Part shown: one piece after another, positions 30,412-42,312 of the stretch | Numbering within the stretch: the first letter of the stretch is position 1 | Layout: each line of letters opens with the position of its first letter | Assembly (NCBI GenBank): GCA_025506515.1 | Contig: CM046442.1 | Coordinates: forward strand, 61,885,340-61,949,339 | DNA from: Flaveria trinervia | Taxonomy: Eukaryota; Streptophyta; Magnoliopsida; Asterales; Asteraceae | Reading direction: 5' to 3' | Length of the DNA stretch: 64,000 nt | Translations under genes and position numbers: made by a program | The notes under the pieces: generated by a model | The model's database searches: none | Seen by the model: the letters and a program-made list of their open reading frames with translations, nothing else | Told to the model about the DNA's origin: nothing

Positions 30412-32300
30412 TCACATGTGATTAATAAGACCAATTGATTCTACTAAGTACTCAAACCGTCCTGGTAGGAAGGCTTTAGTAAATAGATCTGCCAACTGTT
30501 TTTCTGTTGTAATTTGAATCAAAATGATCAACCCTTTTTCAGAGTTATCTCTGAGAAAATTACATCGAATTTTGATATGTTTTGTTTTTGAATGTTGAAC
30601 AGGATTAGCTGTAATGAACATAGCTGCAGTGTTATTAATGTAAATAGGTGTTTTAAGAAAATTGAACCCATAATCCAGTAGTTGATTTTGCAACCAGAGG
30701 ATTTGAGAACATCCTACTGATGCAGTAATGTACTCAGCTTCTGCAGTTGAAACAGAGACATTTGTTTGTTTCTTACATTGCCAGGAGACTAATCTGGGAC
30801 CGAGAAATTGACATCCACCCAAAGTAGATTTTCTATCTTGACAACAAGAACCATAATCACTATCTGTATATCCATGTAATTCAAAGTTACCCTCGTAAGG
30901 ATACCAAAGCCCTAAGGCTGGTTTACCTTTGAGATACCTAAATATTCTTTTGACAGCAATTAATGTGATTCTTTCGGGTCTAATTGATACCTGGCACAAA
31001 CACAAACAGCATACATAATGTCTGGTCTAGATGCAGTAAGATACATCAAAGAACCAATCATTGATCTGTATAATGTTGGTCAATAGATTTTCCTTTTGGA
31101 TCAGGTTCAATCTTGGTGTTAACATCTGATGGCGTTTGTATGGACCGACAGTCTTGCAACTTAAATTTCTTCAAGAGTTTGTCAACAAACTTCTCTTGAT
31201 TGATGAAAATTCCATCATCAGTTTGCTTGACTTGAAGTCCAAGAAAGAAATTAATCTCTCCCATAGAACTCATTTGGAACCGAGATTTCATGATTTCTTC
31301 AAATTCATTGCACAATTTTGAACTGGTAGAACCAAATATGATATCATCAACATACACTTGTACACATAATAGATCATCATTATCCTTCTTTATGAATAAA
31401 GTTGGATCAATTTTCCCTCTTGTGTATCCATGTTGGATTAAGTGTTATGATAATGTCTCATACTAAATTCTAGGGGCTTGATAAAGTCCATATAAAGATT
31501 TGCTCAGCTTATACACTCGAAGTGGAAATTCTGCATCCTCAAAGCCTGGAGGTTGCTTCACAAACACATCATCAGTGATAGGACCATATAAAAATGCACC
31601 CTTTACGTCAATTTGATACACCTTAAATTTCATGAATGAAGCATAAGCCTAGAAAACTCGAATGGATTCAAGTCTTGCAACTGGTGCAAACACTTCGTCA
31701 TAATCTATCCCTTCTTCCTGTGTGTATCCTTGTGCAACAAGTCTTGCTTTGTTCCTTATTACCATACCACGATCATCAGTCTTATTTCTAAACAACCATT
31801 TTGTGCCTATGGCATTTTCTCCTTCAGGTAAATCCACTAAATTCCACACTTCTTGTTTGTGAAATTGAAGTAATTCTTCTTGCATAGCTTCTATCCAACC
31901 ATTGTCCTTTAATGCTTTGGTAACATTTTTAGGAACAAGTTGAGAAAGAAAACAAGAGTGTAAGCACAAGTTTGCTTGTTCTGATTTACTCCTTGTTGTT
32001 CTCTCGTTCAATGGACCAATAATCTGAGAAATTGGATGATTCTTGTGAATACGAGATGTTGGAATCTCATCACATTGAACATTAACATCCCGATTTGTTT
32101 GGCTTAAGTTGGAGAGGTGATGTAACAAAATAGAAGAATGTGGATTGAAGTTCGGAACTTGAGTCGGTGAGTTAATAAAGTAATCAAAGTTACCAGTATC
32201 AACTACATCATCAGAGATGGATGATGTTCCAGACTCAGGTTGCACGAAATTATTACCGTCATTAGGAATAGGTTGTGATCCTTCCTGATCAAATGAGACT
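30412..32300 (-). pseudogene. RT and RNase H of copia D
   Basis: RT begins in the frame open from 32812 (WIEAMQEELLQFHKQEVW near 31900, GTKWLFRNKTDDRGMV), is broken near 31648, resumes with the catalytic Y-V-D-D at 31343-31354 and FFLGLQVKQTDDGIF, and is broken again near 31058. RNase H reads openly from 31005 to 30412: FELHGYTDSDYGSC, STAEAEYITASVGCSQILW, TKHIKIRCNFLRD and the end SIGLINHM. Catalytic motifs are present. Three or more frame breaks make it nonfunctional. Confidence 0.88.
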
Positions 32301-33940
32301 GAATGGTTTGAAGATGAATTAGCATGATCATTGTCATTGAATCGAATTGTTGAATCCTTGACAACTGATAAAAATAGGTAGTCTGAGCTAGAATCATCTG
32401 GGTCGTGAGAATCTGAGTCCTCACTGAAAGATCCAAGATCTCCTCTAGAGTTCTTCTTACCTGTAGAATCAAAACAATTTGATTGATTAAACAAGTTAGA
32501 TTGAAGGGAGTTTGATAATGAATCTAAATCAAATAACCACGCAGGACCATTTGAAATTGATGGAAAAGAATTTTCTAGAAATTTAACGTTGAATGTTTCA
32601 AGAATTATATTTGTCCTAGAGTTGTACACTCGATAGGCTTTTGAAACAGATGAGTATCCAACGAAAAATCCATTATCAGATTTTGCATCAAATTTTCCTA
32701 ACTGATCATTTGAATTACGAATCATAACAGGACAACCAAATGATTTTAGAAAATTTATGTTCGGTTTCCTGCCAAACATTAACTCATAAGAAGTTTTCAT
32801 TTTATCTTTCACAATTAAGGTTCTGTTATGAACAAAACACGCAGTTGATATAACTTCATCCCAAAAAGTATAGGAATCTTTGCATCAACTAACATAGAAC
32901 GAGCAACTTCATTAATCTTCTGTTCTTCCTTTCAGCAACTCCATTTTGTTGAGGAGTTCTGGGAGCAGTGAACTGATGAGCTATCCCTTTCTGAGCACAA
33001 AACATTTCAATGTTAGCATTTTTGAATTCCGTTCCATTATCACTTCTTATTATTTTCACTTTATTTTCTAATTGATTTTCAACTTTAATGATAAATTCTT
33101 TTATTAATTCAGTCGTTTCAGATTTAGCATACAAAAAGAAAACCCATGAAAATCTTGTAAAGTCATCAATGATAACTAAACAATATGATTTTCATCCAAT
33201 ACTCTTGACATTTGTTGGTCCAAAAATGTCCATATGTAACAATTGAAGAGGTTTGGAAGTTGAGTTTATGATTTTGGTCTTATAAGACGCTCTGTGTTGT
33301 TTTCTCTTTAAACATGCTGAGCAGTGATCAGTGTTGCAAACTTCTTAGATGGAAGTTCAATAACATGATTTCCTGATACAAGCTTGTTCATATTCTTGAA
33401 ATTTGAATGTCTGAGACGTCTATGCCAAAGATGGCTTTCATCATTTGATGCTTTAGCAATTAGGCAAGTTGTTTCGGTTGAAGGATCAACTTGAGACATA
33501 TCCAGTTTGTATACATCTCTATCCCTTTCAGTTGTAATAATTACCCACTCTGAGCTTATCTGAAAACCTGGCTTCAAAACATAACAGAATGAATCATCAA
33601 AAAGAACAGAATATGATTTATCACAAATTTGGGATACACTTAAAAGATTAAAGTTCAACTGTGAGCAAAAGTTGACTTTGTCAAAGCTTATTATCCCATT
33701 TGATACTGTTCCTTCTCCAGTTATTTTTCCACCAGCATCACCACCAAAGGCGACATGTGTTCCATCTTTTAACTTAATGTCTTGTAACAAGGCAGGATTG
33801 CCTGTCATATGCCGGCTACACCCACTATCCACATACCATGTATTGAGTGGTCTTCTTGGGCGTACCTGCACAACAAGAAAATTAAGTTGATATATCCACC
33901 CAAGCCGAGATGGTCTTGGGTTTTCCAAATTTATCAACAA
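32301..33940 (-). pseudogene. Protease and integrase of copia D
   Basis: Protease is in the frame 33940-33308 with TWYVDSGCSRHMTGN near 33835, preceded by 27 nt that follow a pyrimidine-rich CAG (33866-33868). The pre-integrase finger has LWHRRLRHSNFKNMN near 33420. The integrase core keeps all three catalytic residues: Asp at 33228-33230 (HMDIFGPT), Asp at 33039-33041 (RSDNGTEF) and Glu at 32931-32933 (NGVAERKN). Frames shift near 33308, 33134 and 32880. The integrase C-terminus and a Ser/Asp-rich linker to RT read openly in 32812-31649 (FLKSFGCPVMI, GFFVGYSSVSKAYRVY). Confidence 0.88.
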
Positions 33941-36900
33941 TGGTAAATTGTTTGTAATAAAGATTATTCAAATCAGGTTTATTCTTGATGAATTTACCAA
34001 TCTTGTTTTGGAAATTGTTTGAGTTATTTTTGAAAGCATTCATACCATTTGATTGACTAATTTTTGACACGAATTGATGACTAACATTTTTATTAGTCAT
34101 TCTTACTAATTGTATGAATTGTTGTTACACATTTTTAGATCTCACATATTGTCCTTTTGAAAAGATTTCAAACCTAAAGAAGGTTGATTAGTTAATCTTT
34201 GAAATCCATCAGTTTGATTTCTCATAAATTGAGGATTAACATAACCTTTGCTCATGTTTGAATTAGAAAATCCTTTAAATTTTGATCTCTTTCTAAAGTA
34301 ACAATCAGCAATATTGTGAGTCTTCTCATCACATAAGTACAGTATTTGTTAAAATAACAATCTGTTGTAGAATGATTTCTCATGTCACATATGTGATAGT
34401 ACTTGTTGAAATAGCACTCAGCAGTATTGTGATTTTTCATATCACATATTTCACAGTACTTTTGTGGAGTTTTAAACAACTGTTTGTTAACTTTTGACAT
34501 AGACACTTTGTTTGATTCATTTAATATTTTGGTGTCAAATAGTTAAACTGTTGTTTTTCATGTTCACATTTTGATGTTGTGTCATATTGTTTTTCATCTG
34601 TTTAACATGAACTTCCTTCTCGAATTTCTTATGAACAAATTATTTGGATACAGCGGAAGTCTTAGAATCTGAACTTGATTTTAGATCAGAGTGTGATTTG
34701 TTCATAGAATTCACCTTGTTATTTTGAAGAGAATTCATATTTAACAAACCTGCTGTCACAAATTTTATTTGTTTAAGTTTTGTTGTCTGATTTGTTGCTT
34801 TGATAACTTTTCTGAACTTTTGTTTTGTTCAGATTTGATTTTTGATGATTTCTTTCTTTTCCTTTGATTCTTTGATTTAGAAGAACTTGGTTTACTTTCA
34901 AATTGAACATCATCAGAAGAAGATTCCTTTTCAGATTGAACTTGTTTTAGATTACAAGTGTTTGAATCTTCTGATGTTCCTACCTGTTGTTTGTCTTTGC
35001 TTTGAATTTTCACTTCTTCTAAAATAAAATAAATTTGATCAGAAGTGTTTTGTTTTGTTTTTTTAGGTTCATATGATTTTATCTTGATTGGATGACCATT
35101 TTTAATCTTTTCTTGATCATTTTCAACAAACACTTTTATATTTTTCTTTTCTTCTTCATAATTCTTGTTTTTGACCTAAAAAGCTTTAAGTTTAGCTTTG
35201 TTCTCAGGAGAATGATCATGAGTATTGAAATTATCTGGTAGAGTGTTTGTGATAGATTCAAGCATAGGTTTATGAGTGAAGCCTAATCCTGCTTTCTGTT
35301 TATCTTTCCTCTCACTTACCAGTTTTTCTACAATCATTTTTGAACTCTTAACTTTAGTAAGATCCATTTGAGTAGCAACATGTGCGATCTTCTCCTGTTC
35401 AAGATTTTTAGTCATCTCTTCCAATTGTTTAGAAACATTTTCTAATTCTTTTAGAGTTTTGTTCCATGAAGTTTGAAGAGAGATAATCTTTTGGTCTGTT
35501 GTTTTATGATCAGCTTTTAATTTGTTATGCATTGATTCTTCTTGTTTGAGTTGGTCACAGATTTTATATGAATATGTTATGTAGTATTCAACATGTTCAA
35601 AGCATGATTTTGTGCATAGTTTTTCTCTCACTTCAGATGGTATTTCAGGAAATTTTGAAGATGAGGTTTCAGATTTTGAAGATGAAGTGTCAACCTTTGG
35701 TTGATCAGACTGCCATTAGAGCTATTTCATCTGTATCCTCCTTAGGATCTGATTTGTCACTCTAATCATAGTCATCTTCATCATTTTCACCTTCCACCTT
35801 TGGATCATTAATTTCTGACCAGTCTTCTTCCTGAATTTCTGCAACAAGAGATACACTTGATGTTAAATCATTAGTAAATTGTTTAGCATATGCAGTCCAA
35901 TCATAACCATCTTTAATATTGACTACAAGAGTATTCTTAGTTTCATCAGATGATTTTGTTTCATCTTTAAGATCAGGCATAGGAAGACTTTGATATGGCT
36001 TTTGATAAGTCTTCTGAGCTTGTTGAAACCTTTGATTGCTTGATTGAGCACTTCCTCCATTATTTCTTGGAGCTTTGCATTCTCTTGAGAAATGGCCATA
36101 GCTGTTACAGTTAAAACACCTAGATTTTGACTTGTCAAATCCAACAGTCTTGTTAGCACTTGGCTTGTACTTCCTGTTGACATATGAGTGTTTTTATGTC
36201 CAGTAAGCAATCATCACAATTTGCCAGTTTAAGTCCATTTCTTCCACATCTTCAAGATCCATTTCAAATAAATCCTGCAAAACAAGATCTAATTGAGTTA
36301 AATAGCTATCTTGATATGCTTGAAAACTAGCCATAAATGCAGTAAATGCAGTTTTAGACTCTTCATCCTCTAATAGGATGTTTATCACATCTTTAACTTT
36401 GCTAGATTTAGCAGAGTTAGATGAAGAAGTATCTAATTGAACATTTGATGTTTGAGACTAAGATTTAGGAGGAGATTGAGAATGAGATTGTGTTGTGTTG
36501 TGTAAGCAGGGGCACTAGTAAATGATGAGTCAGTGAAAAAACCTGCTTCGACAAATAAATCTCCTTCTTCTTCTTTAACTTTATCATTTTTTGCCATGAA
36601 AGCATTTTCAACTGTGTTTGCTGGAGAAGCAACAAACTGATACTGAGACATTGATGCTGCTCTATCATTGTTCTTTGAGCTTTCATCAATCTCTACTCAC
36701 TCAATCTTGGAAATAAGTAGATCTAGATCCATAGGGAACTTCTCAGTATGCTTTAGTAAGGTTACTGTTTGTTTCCATGATGAGGGTAAAGCATTGAGTA
36801 GTCTAAGATTTAGATCTTCAAGATTAGGCTTAATACCAGCTGTTGACATCTCAATAGTAAGTTAAACAAATATGTTCATCATCTGGTTTATAGTTTCTCC

Positions 36901-37335
36901 AGATAAATGTTGAAACAATTCCAATTGCCTTTTCAACATTTGTTTCTTGAGATTTTGAATCTCCTTTCCTCCTTCACATATAGTCTTTAAGGCTTTATAC
37001 ATGGTATATCCAATTTGATATCCATCAAGCCTTGCAAGAACTTCCAGAGGTAGTCCTTTACACATCAAGGAGTATGCTCTGACATCATTTTTACTCTTCT
37101 CAAATTATCTCCTTGAAGACCATCTTCAGGATAAGGTTCCCGAGAGTCTTTAGTGTATATAACCCTCTGTCAGGTTCATCAGTGATTATAGGAATAAAAG
37201 GTCCTTTTTCTATTGATTTCCAAAGATCGGTGTCAATGGAATTTAAGTGATGTTTCAACCTAAGTGACCAATTTTTAAAATCAGCTCTGTTTTTAAGTTT
37301 GGAACTCTATTTTCAGAATCTTTTGATTTCACCAT
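33882..37335 (-). pseudogene. Long decayed gag of copia D
   Basis: Start chosen at 37335 (MVKSKDSENRVPNL), the first gag-like ATG after the leader. Capsid text continues with MCKGLPLEVLARLDGYQIG near 37060 and ETINQMMNIFV. The first knuckle CFNCNSYGHFSREC is at 36077-36118. Acidic and coiled-coil segments follow (35980-35762; 35631-35176 with KTLKELENVSKQLEEMTKNL; Ser/Lys-rich 35133-34765). A triple knuckle array lies at 34301-34455. Gag ends KTISAWVDIST-stop at 33882-33884. Stops and frameshifts separate about seven open pieces. At 3.4 kb it is much longer than ordinary copia gag, as in Sireviruses. Confidence 0.82.
34301..34455 (-). repeat. Triple zinc-knuckle array in copia D gag
   Basis: Three 42-nt knuckles at a 57-nt period: CEICDMKNHNTAEC (34414-34455), [Y]HICDMRNHSTTDC (34357-34398, first Cys now Tyr) and a third at 34301-34341 that has lost one base. 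The linker between them is YFNKY. The identical layout in copia C shows it is ancestral to both. Confidence 0.85.
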
Positions 37336-38146
37336 TCTTATATTTTTGTTGTTTTTCTTATACTTTGAATTTAAAAAAATTAAAAAGTTTTTGAATTTTT
37401 TTCTTTAAAATATTCTAAGTCAAGGTTGATACGCCTGAACAGTATTCAATGCCCCAACAATTGATTTGCCTAAGTTGAGAGTTGTCTAAGGGAATGCCTT
37501 AGAAAAATTTTCCAAAACGCCAAAATGATGCGCCTGAACAGTAGTAAAACGTCTGAACAGTTGTGATGCGCCTACACAGTTGTCAAACGTCTAAACAGTT
37601 CAAATACTTCTCAACAATGATGATACGTCTAGACTTTCTCTTCCAATGGTCAAACGTCTGAACTGAAAACCTCTACACAGTGTTAATGTGACTAAACATT
37701 AGTCAAACGCCTAACACTTGGACAATTTTTCAGCAAACTTCAACCCTAATGCGCCACATTCATCATGTTCATATGAATATAACAGACTCCAATCTTCTGA
37801 AAATCTTCAAAAGTTGATGAAATTGATTGAAACTTTCCAATTAGATGAGTTTTATGCCGATAATCATTCTTCTAAAATCAATTTCTATCGAAATCAAAAA
37901 CAAATCAATTAATTTGCAATTTTCAGTTCGAAAAAGCAATGAACTTTTCTAACACAAATTCACAAATTATCTCAAATTTGATGAATTTAACTGCTAATTG
38001 TGGTTCAAAACATGTTTCTGATGATGAAACACATCTGAATTCCACAAGTTTTCATTTGAATTGTCTATCAATGACAGATTCAATAAGCTTTTTTGAGTTT
38101 CAAAGTTCAACAAACTTCAAAATCACTCAAATAACAGCTACCAACA
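37336..38146 (-). other. Leader of copia D with inverted word array
   Basis: Non-coding DNA between PBS and gag. At 37425-37745 the plus strand shows about 13 units alternating GATGCGCCTGAACAG and AAACGTCTGAACAG, so the element sense strand carries CTGTTCAGGCGC. The array before the 3' ORF has the opposite orientation. The rest (37750-38140) is AT-rich without features. Confidence 0.75.
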
Positions 38147-38160
38147 GCTCTGATACCAAT
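38147..38160 (-). other. Primer-binding site of copia D
   Basis: ATTGGTATCAGAGC on the minus strand, right after the 5' LTR end; initiator methionine tRNA type, identical to that of copia B. Confidence 0.92.
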
Positions 38161-38258
38161 TGATAGGATCAATTGAGCTAATCTGTGATGATATATGAAC
38201 ACAATTCAAAAAAAACACATACAAAGTAATCGAATTCAAACAATCTAGAGTCCTAACA
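38161..38258 (-). repeat. 5' LTR of copia D, internally deleted
   Basis: 98 bp with both LTR ends (TGTTAGGACTCTAGA ... GATCCTATCA) but lacking about 206 bp that the 3' LTR has between ATTCAAACAA and TCTAGAGTCC. The loss took most of the promoter and R region. Confidence 0.9.
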
Positions 38259-40358
38259 AAGGAGTCTGACCCTGTTGTGGATGAGAAGATGAAGCTTGCT
38301 GAGATTCAGTAGGAGGTTCAGGTTGTGTTGTCTCTGGTTGTTCAACCTTAACCTCCACTTTAGGTGGAGCTTGACTTGGAGGGGAGTGTAAGTCAATCAG
38401 CTCTCCATTCTTGATCTTTTACTTGATTACCTTATATGCTCATCCATAGGGGATAGAGACATAGGTCCAAGTCTCCTTTCGAAGAATCCATACAGCTTCA
38501 AGAAGCTCGTTATCTTCTGCCTTTCTACTGACTTTTTCATGCTCTTCTGGATGATGGCTCTTGACTTAGCAGGTTCTTCCCTTAGTTTCCTTTTGGTAGT
38601 CTTTCTTTCCTTGACTATCTCAAGTTCAAGTTGTTTGAGATACTCAAACTCAACATAGTCATAGGATAAGGGAAGAAATGCATCTGCCTGATAAAGGCCT
38701 GTGGCACTCAAGTAGTTAATCATCTTGATCATGTCTTCTTCTTTGTCTACCTGAGGTTCTTGTTGAACCACATCCTCATGTGCATGATTTTCTTGAACTG
38801 GGGAGAGAGTAGGCACATGCTGCCCTTAAACTCTAAGAATGATAAGGTTCTTTTGTTGCTGTCATACCTCCACCAATGATGTGATTTGAATTTGGTGGAG
38901 ATGACATAGCCCTTGGTATTCCGTCCTCAAACAAACTCTATATGTAAGAGTGTATGGAGTCCACATTAATGTGAACTTAAGGAAGTTGTTGAGTGTGCAC
39001 AATTTCAAGCGAGGATGGTGAGTCCTCAATGTCCATACTTTCTGAAGAACTTCCAGGTTTTGTGATTGTAATGACTTTCTCCCCCTTTTTGGTAGCATCA
39101 CCCTCTTGCATAGGTGAGCTGGGAGTTAGTTCAATCACATCCACAGGTTCTTGTGTTCCTGGTTGAGCTCCTCTTAAAAGTCTCCCAGCTAGTTTTTCCT
39201 TAAGATAAGAAATCTCAATTTGCTAATCACTGACCCTGTTTTGCAAGGTAGTCACTTGAGATTCAAGGTGACTAACCTACGAAACTAAATAGGTGCATGC
39301 TTTAGATATTTTTTGCACCTTTAGTATTAAATTCCCCTCATCTTCATTAGAAGATTCATTGGGGGTGAGATGATTGGACCAAAGTCCTCTCTCTCACCAC
39401 CAGCTTTAGGTTCTTGGCTGCTGGATTTCCTTTGCTCACTGGCAGCCTCAGTTAAGGTGTTAGTGGGCTGAGTTGCCATGGTTGAGGTCTTAATGATGGA
39501 AACACTTGCAAAAGTGAGAGCCTCTTCCATATGGACATCCTAAACAGGTTCAGAAATGTCCACCTGAACAGTGGGTGACTGATGTGGGCTATATGTAGGA
39601 GACTCAGGAGCACTCATCTCTCTTTGAGTAGGGGAAAAGAAGAGAGACTCATGGTACTCACTGAAACCTAAATCTTCATCAGTACAGAAGTCAAGGTTGG
39701 GAATTGGTTGGTTTAAGTCCAAAGGCTGGGGATGATAATTGTCCCCTGAAGGTTGATCACTTGAGTGTTGAGACTCAAAGTGATGGCTTAAGGCTTTTGG
39801 GCTTATGAGCTCATCAGGCTGAGCATGAGGAACCTCAGCACTGATCATTGAATGAATGGGAGTGGTTTGCTTCTCAAGAGAAGTTGGAGCTCCAGTGTCC
39901 ATTTCTTCCTGTGTGGGTGAGTATATAGGGACCTGCACAGACTGAATAGTTTGTGTAGGGGTTCGTTTGTGTTTTCTTTGGTAGGTGAGAGTGACTTATA
40001 GCTATTGAAGTGGTTGGGATGTAGAAGGTGTGGGTTCAACACTAGCTGGTGCTGCTAGGTTGTCACCTTGAGCAATGAGCTCTAACATTTTTAGGACAAG
40101 GACTGTTTCTACCCCAGAGAAGCCAACAGTGGGCTTTCTTAGTATTTTAAAGATGTCAGGCTTCATTTGTCCTAATTTAAGTGTATTACATGTTCCCCTT
40201 GAGCCCAGTTCATAGTTAAGAATGTATTGAACATATCTAGGGAACATGTAGTACTCTAAGAAGTCTAAGTTTGTAAGCAGATTAGTATAAACAAACTAAG
40301 AGTACCTGAACTTGACCCCTTGAACCATCCCATGACAATGAAGGAGAGTGTTTGGTTT
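38259..40358 (-). mobile_element. Copia H, larger part of its 3' ORF
   Basis: Minus-strand remains of the env-like ORF of a Sirevirus-like copia; the pol part would lie beyond copia E, right of the window. Open pieces: 40247-40002 (MFPRYVQYILNYE, then VGFSGVETVLVLKMLEL), 39938-39327 with a single TAG at 39537-39539 (Pro/Ser-rich, SPTYSPHQSPTVQVD), 39101-38862 and 38816-38427 (YDYVEFEYLKQLELEIVKER, coiled-coil-like). The YPR/FPR-type motif is shared with copia I and F 3' ORFs. It continues at 25713. Function unknown; nonfunctional here. Confidence 0.7.
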
Positions 40359-41285
40359 TGTAACAAGTTTCCCAAAGTATGTTTAACCATTTAAACTACA
40401 AAAACGCAGCGGATAATAGTGGTTAAAGTATGTTAAACAATATGAAAATTTTAAGCATTTTAACCAAAAACAAAACCCAAGAACAAAGGATCATTAATAT
40501 ATTTGAAAAGACATGCTATCAAAACAAAAGAACAGCCATAGGGTGTTCTTGAAACTACCTTCAAGAACAAGATGTTAGAGTATGGATGAAATGGAGATGA
40601 TAATGCTCTTGAATGTTCAGCCCCCAAGAGAGGAAGCCTCAAGTTTGTATACCCACAAGCTCTTCCAAACACCTAGCTAGTTAGGGAGCACAACACCAAG
40701 ACCCAACTCCTTGAACAATCCAAAAATCAGCCAAGAAACTCCTCAAGTCTGGCCCAGAAATTCGAAATTTTCAGCCAAGCTTAGAGAGAGTTCTTTGCTT
40801 GTGTGTGTGTGAGAGAGTGTGTATTGATTAAAGAGTGAAAGTGTTGTTAAAGTCTTGTAGTGTCCAAGACAAAAGGCTCCTCAAAGCCGACATGGGGCGG
40901 CCGAAAATTGTGATTCAAAATAGGTTCCCCCCATTTTGTAATCTTTTATAAAATTGCACTATTTAAACCATTAGTTTATGAAATTAAAACCTATTTTAAT
41001 TTTATAACATTAACACACTTTTATTTTTTATTATTTGACCAACTTAAATAACGAAAAAAATAATTTCTCCTGAACAAATTATCCATATAATGTTGTTCTA
41101 TTACAAAAGCAACGTTTTAGAAAACCAATTTTCTGAATTGGTGTCAATATTTATTTGTATGATTTCATCAACAATAAATATTTTTTTGGTATTTGTCTAG
41201 CTTGTTATTGGGTATGACACGAATTGGATCATAACGTACTAACCACATCAATCTTGTATGTGTCTTGGGCATACAAGATCCAACA
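40359..41285 (-). repeat. 3' LTR of copia E
   Basis: 927 bp; minus strand TGTTGGATCTTGTATG to GGGAAACTTGTTACA. The adjoining GTGCAAGTAGGAGAT (41286-41300, minus strand) is the polypurine tract. No palindromic word array is visible in this LTR, unlike the Sirevirus-like ones. Confidence 0.85.
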
Positions 41286-42312
41286 ATCTCCTACTTGCAC
41301 AAGATTCATAGAAGATTGATGCGAGCAGCAAATACCACCTAACAACGGTTTACTACCCTTAATACGTATGACAAAGTGCCATTCACTAACATCATCCCCT
41401 TCAAGTACCTTACTCGAAATGTTTTAGATGAATCAATCATCTATCCTTTTGTCACAGATGTCATGTTAAATCCCAAAGACACAGAGTGATCATTCTCTAT
41501 TGACTTAACTTTATCAGGCCTTAGACATCTTACTCTCAAAGAATAAAAGGGACAAATCCCATCTTGACTACATACGTCTCTCACAATTACCTTATATCAT
41601 ACCTAAACTCATACTTATGTACTTCCATGTTTCAGAACAATGAAGAACTAAGTCAAATTATAACATTTGGTAAATATCAAGACCCAATATGTATATCAGG
41701 TCAGAGGATACCAAATGATATTTGCCATTACTCAAAATTACTTATGATCAATCAGGAAGATTCCATGAAGTAATATTTGAGATGCAGGTCAGTCCAATAT
41801 TTGTATCCTACAAATATCTATGAACTTTAACAGCAACCCTTTGCTCTATATTCATCCATATGAATATCTACCAATCCAAGTTCATAATAGTCTTACCTTC
41901 ATACTTGTTCCCACAAGTATGAACGACTACGGATGTTTTGAGTAAAGGATTTACTCATGAATTTTAAACATGAAAAATAGAAATATTAGTTGAACCATTA
42001 TAACCAAATAATCCATTCAAGTATTAAAGGGTTACAATATCTAAATACAAAATTAAAGATCAAATCCAGTCACTAGAATATTGAAGTCCCATGCACAAGT
42101 ATGACTTTCATGCTTTGCCTTTTCAAGAAGCTTCATGAGTGGATCCGAATGTTTTGATCCGTGTGAACTTCGCGAATACATATTTTTCCCTTTTCAACTT
42201 CATCCCTCATGTAGTTGAATCTCCGTTCAATATGCCTAGTCTTTTGATGTGTACGGGGTTCCTTGATTTGAGCAATCGCACCCTCGTTATCACAAAGAAT
42301 TTCTAGGGGGTC
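41286..42312 (-). other. 3' non-coding region of copia E
   Basis: About 1 kb between the RNase H stop and the LTR. It begins with the PPT. No ORF of note and no repeat array. I see nothing else in it. Confidence 0.6.

Larger units (their letters stand above)
25714..38258 (-). mobile_element. Copia D, Sirevirus-like, complete span
   Basis: Element of 12.5 kb on the minus strand with both LTRs, PBS, leader, gag, pol, spacer with word array, 3' ORF and PPT. Flanks are AAGGA (38259-38263) and AGGGA (25709-25713), a 5-bp duplication with one transition. The 5' LTR has lost two thirds of its length. Long gag, additional knuckles, two PPT-like tracts and a 3' ORF are Sirevirus features. The element is dead through many stops and frameshifts, though its integrase catalytic triad is intact. 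Confidence 0.9.
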
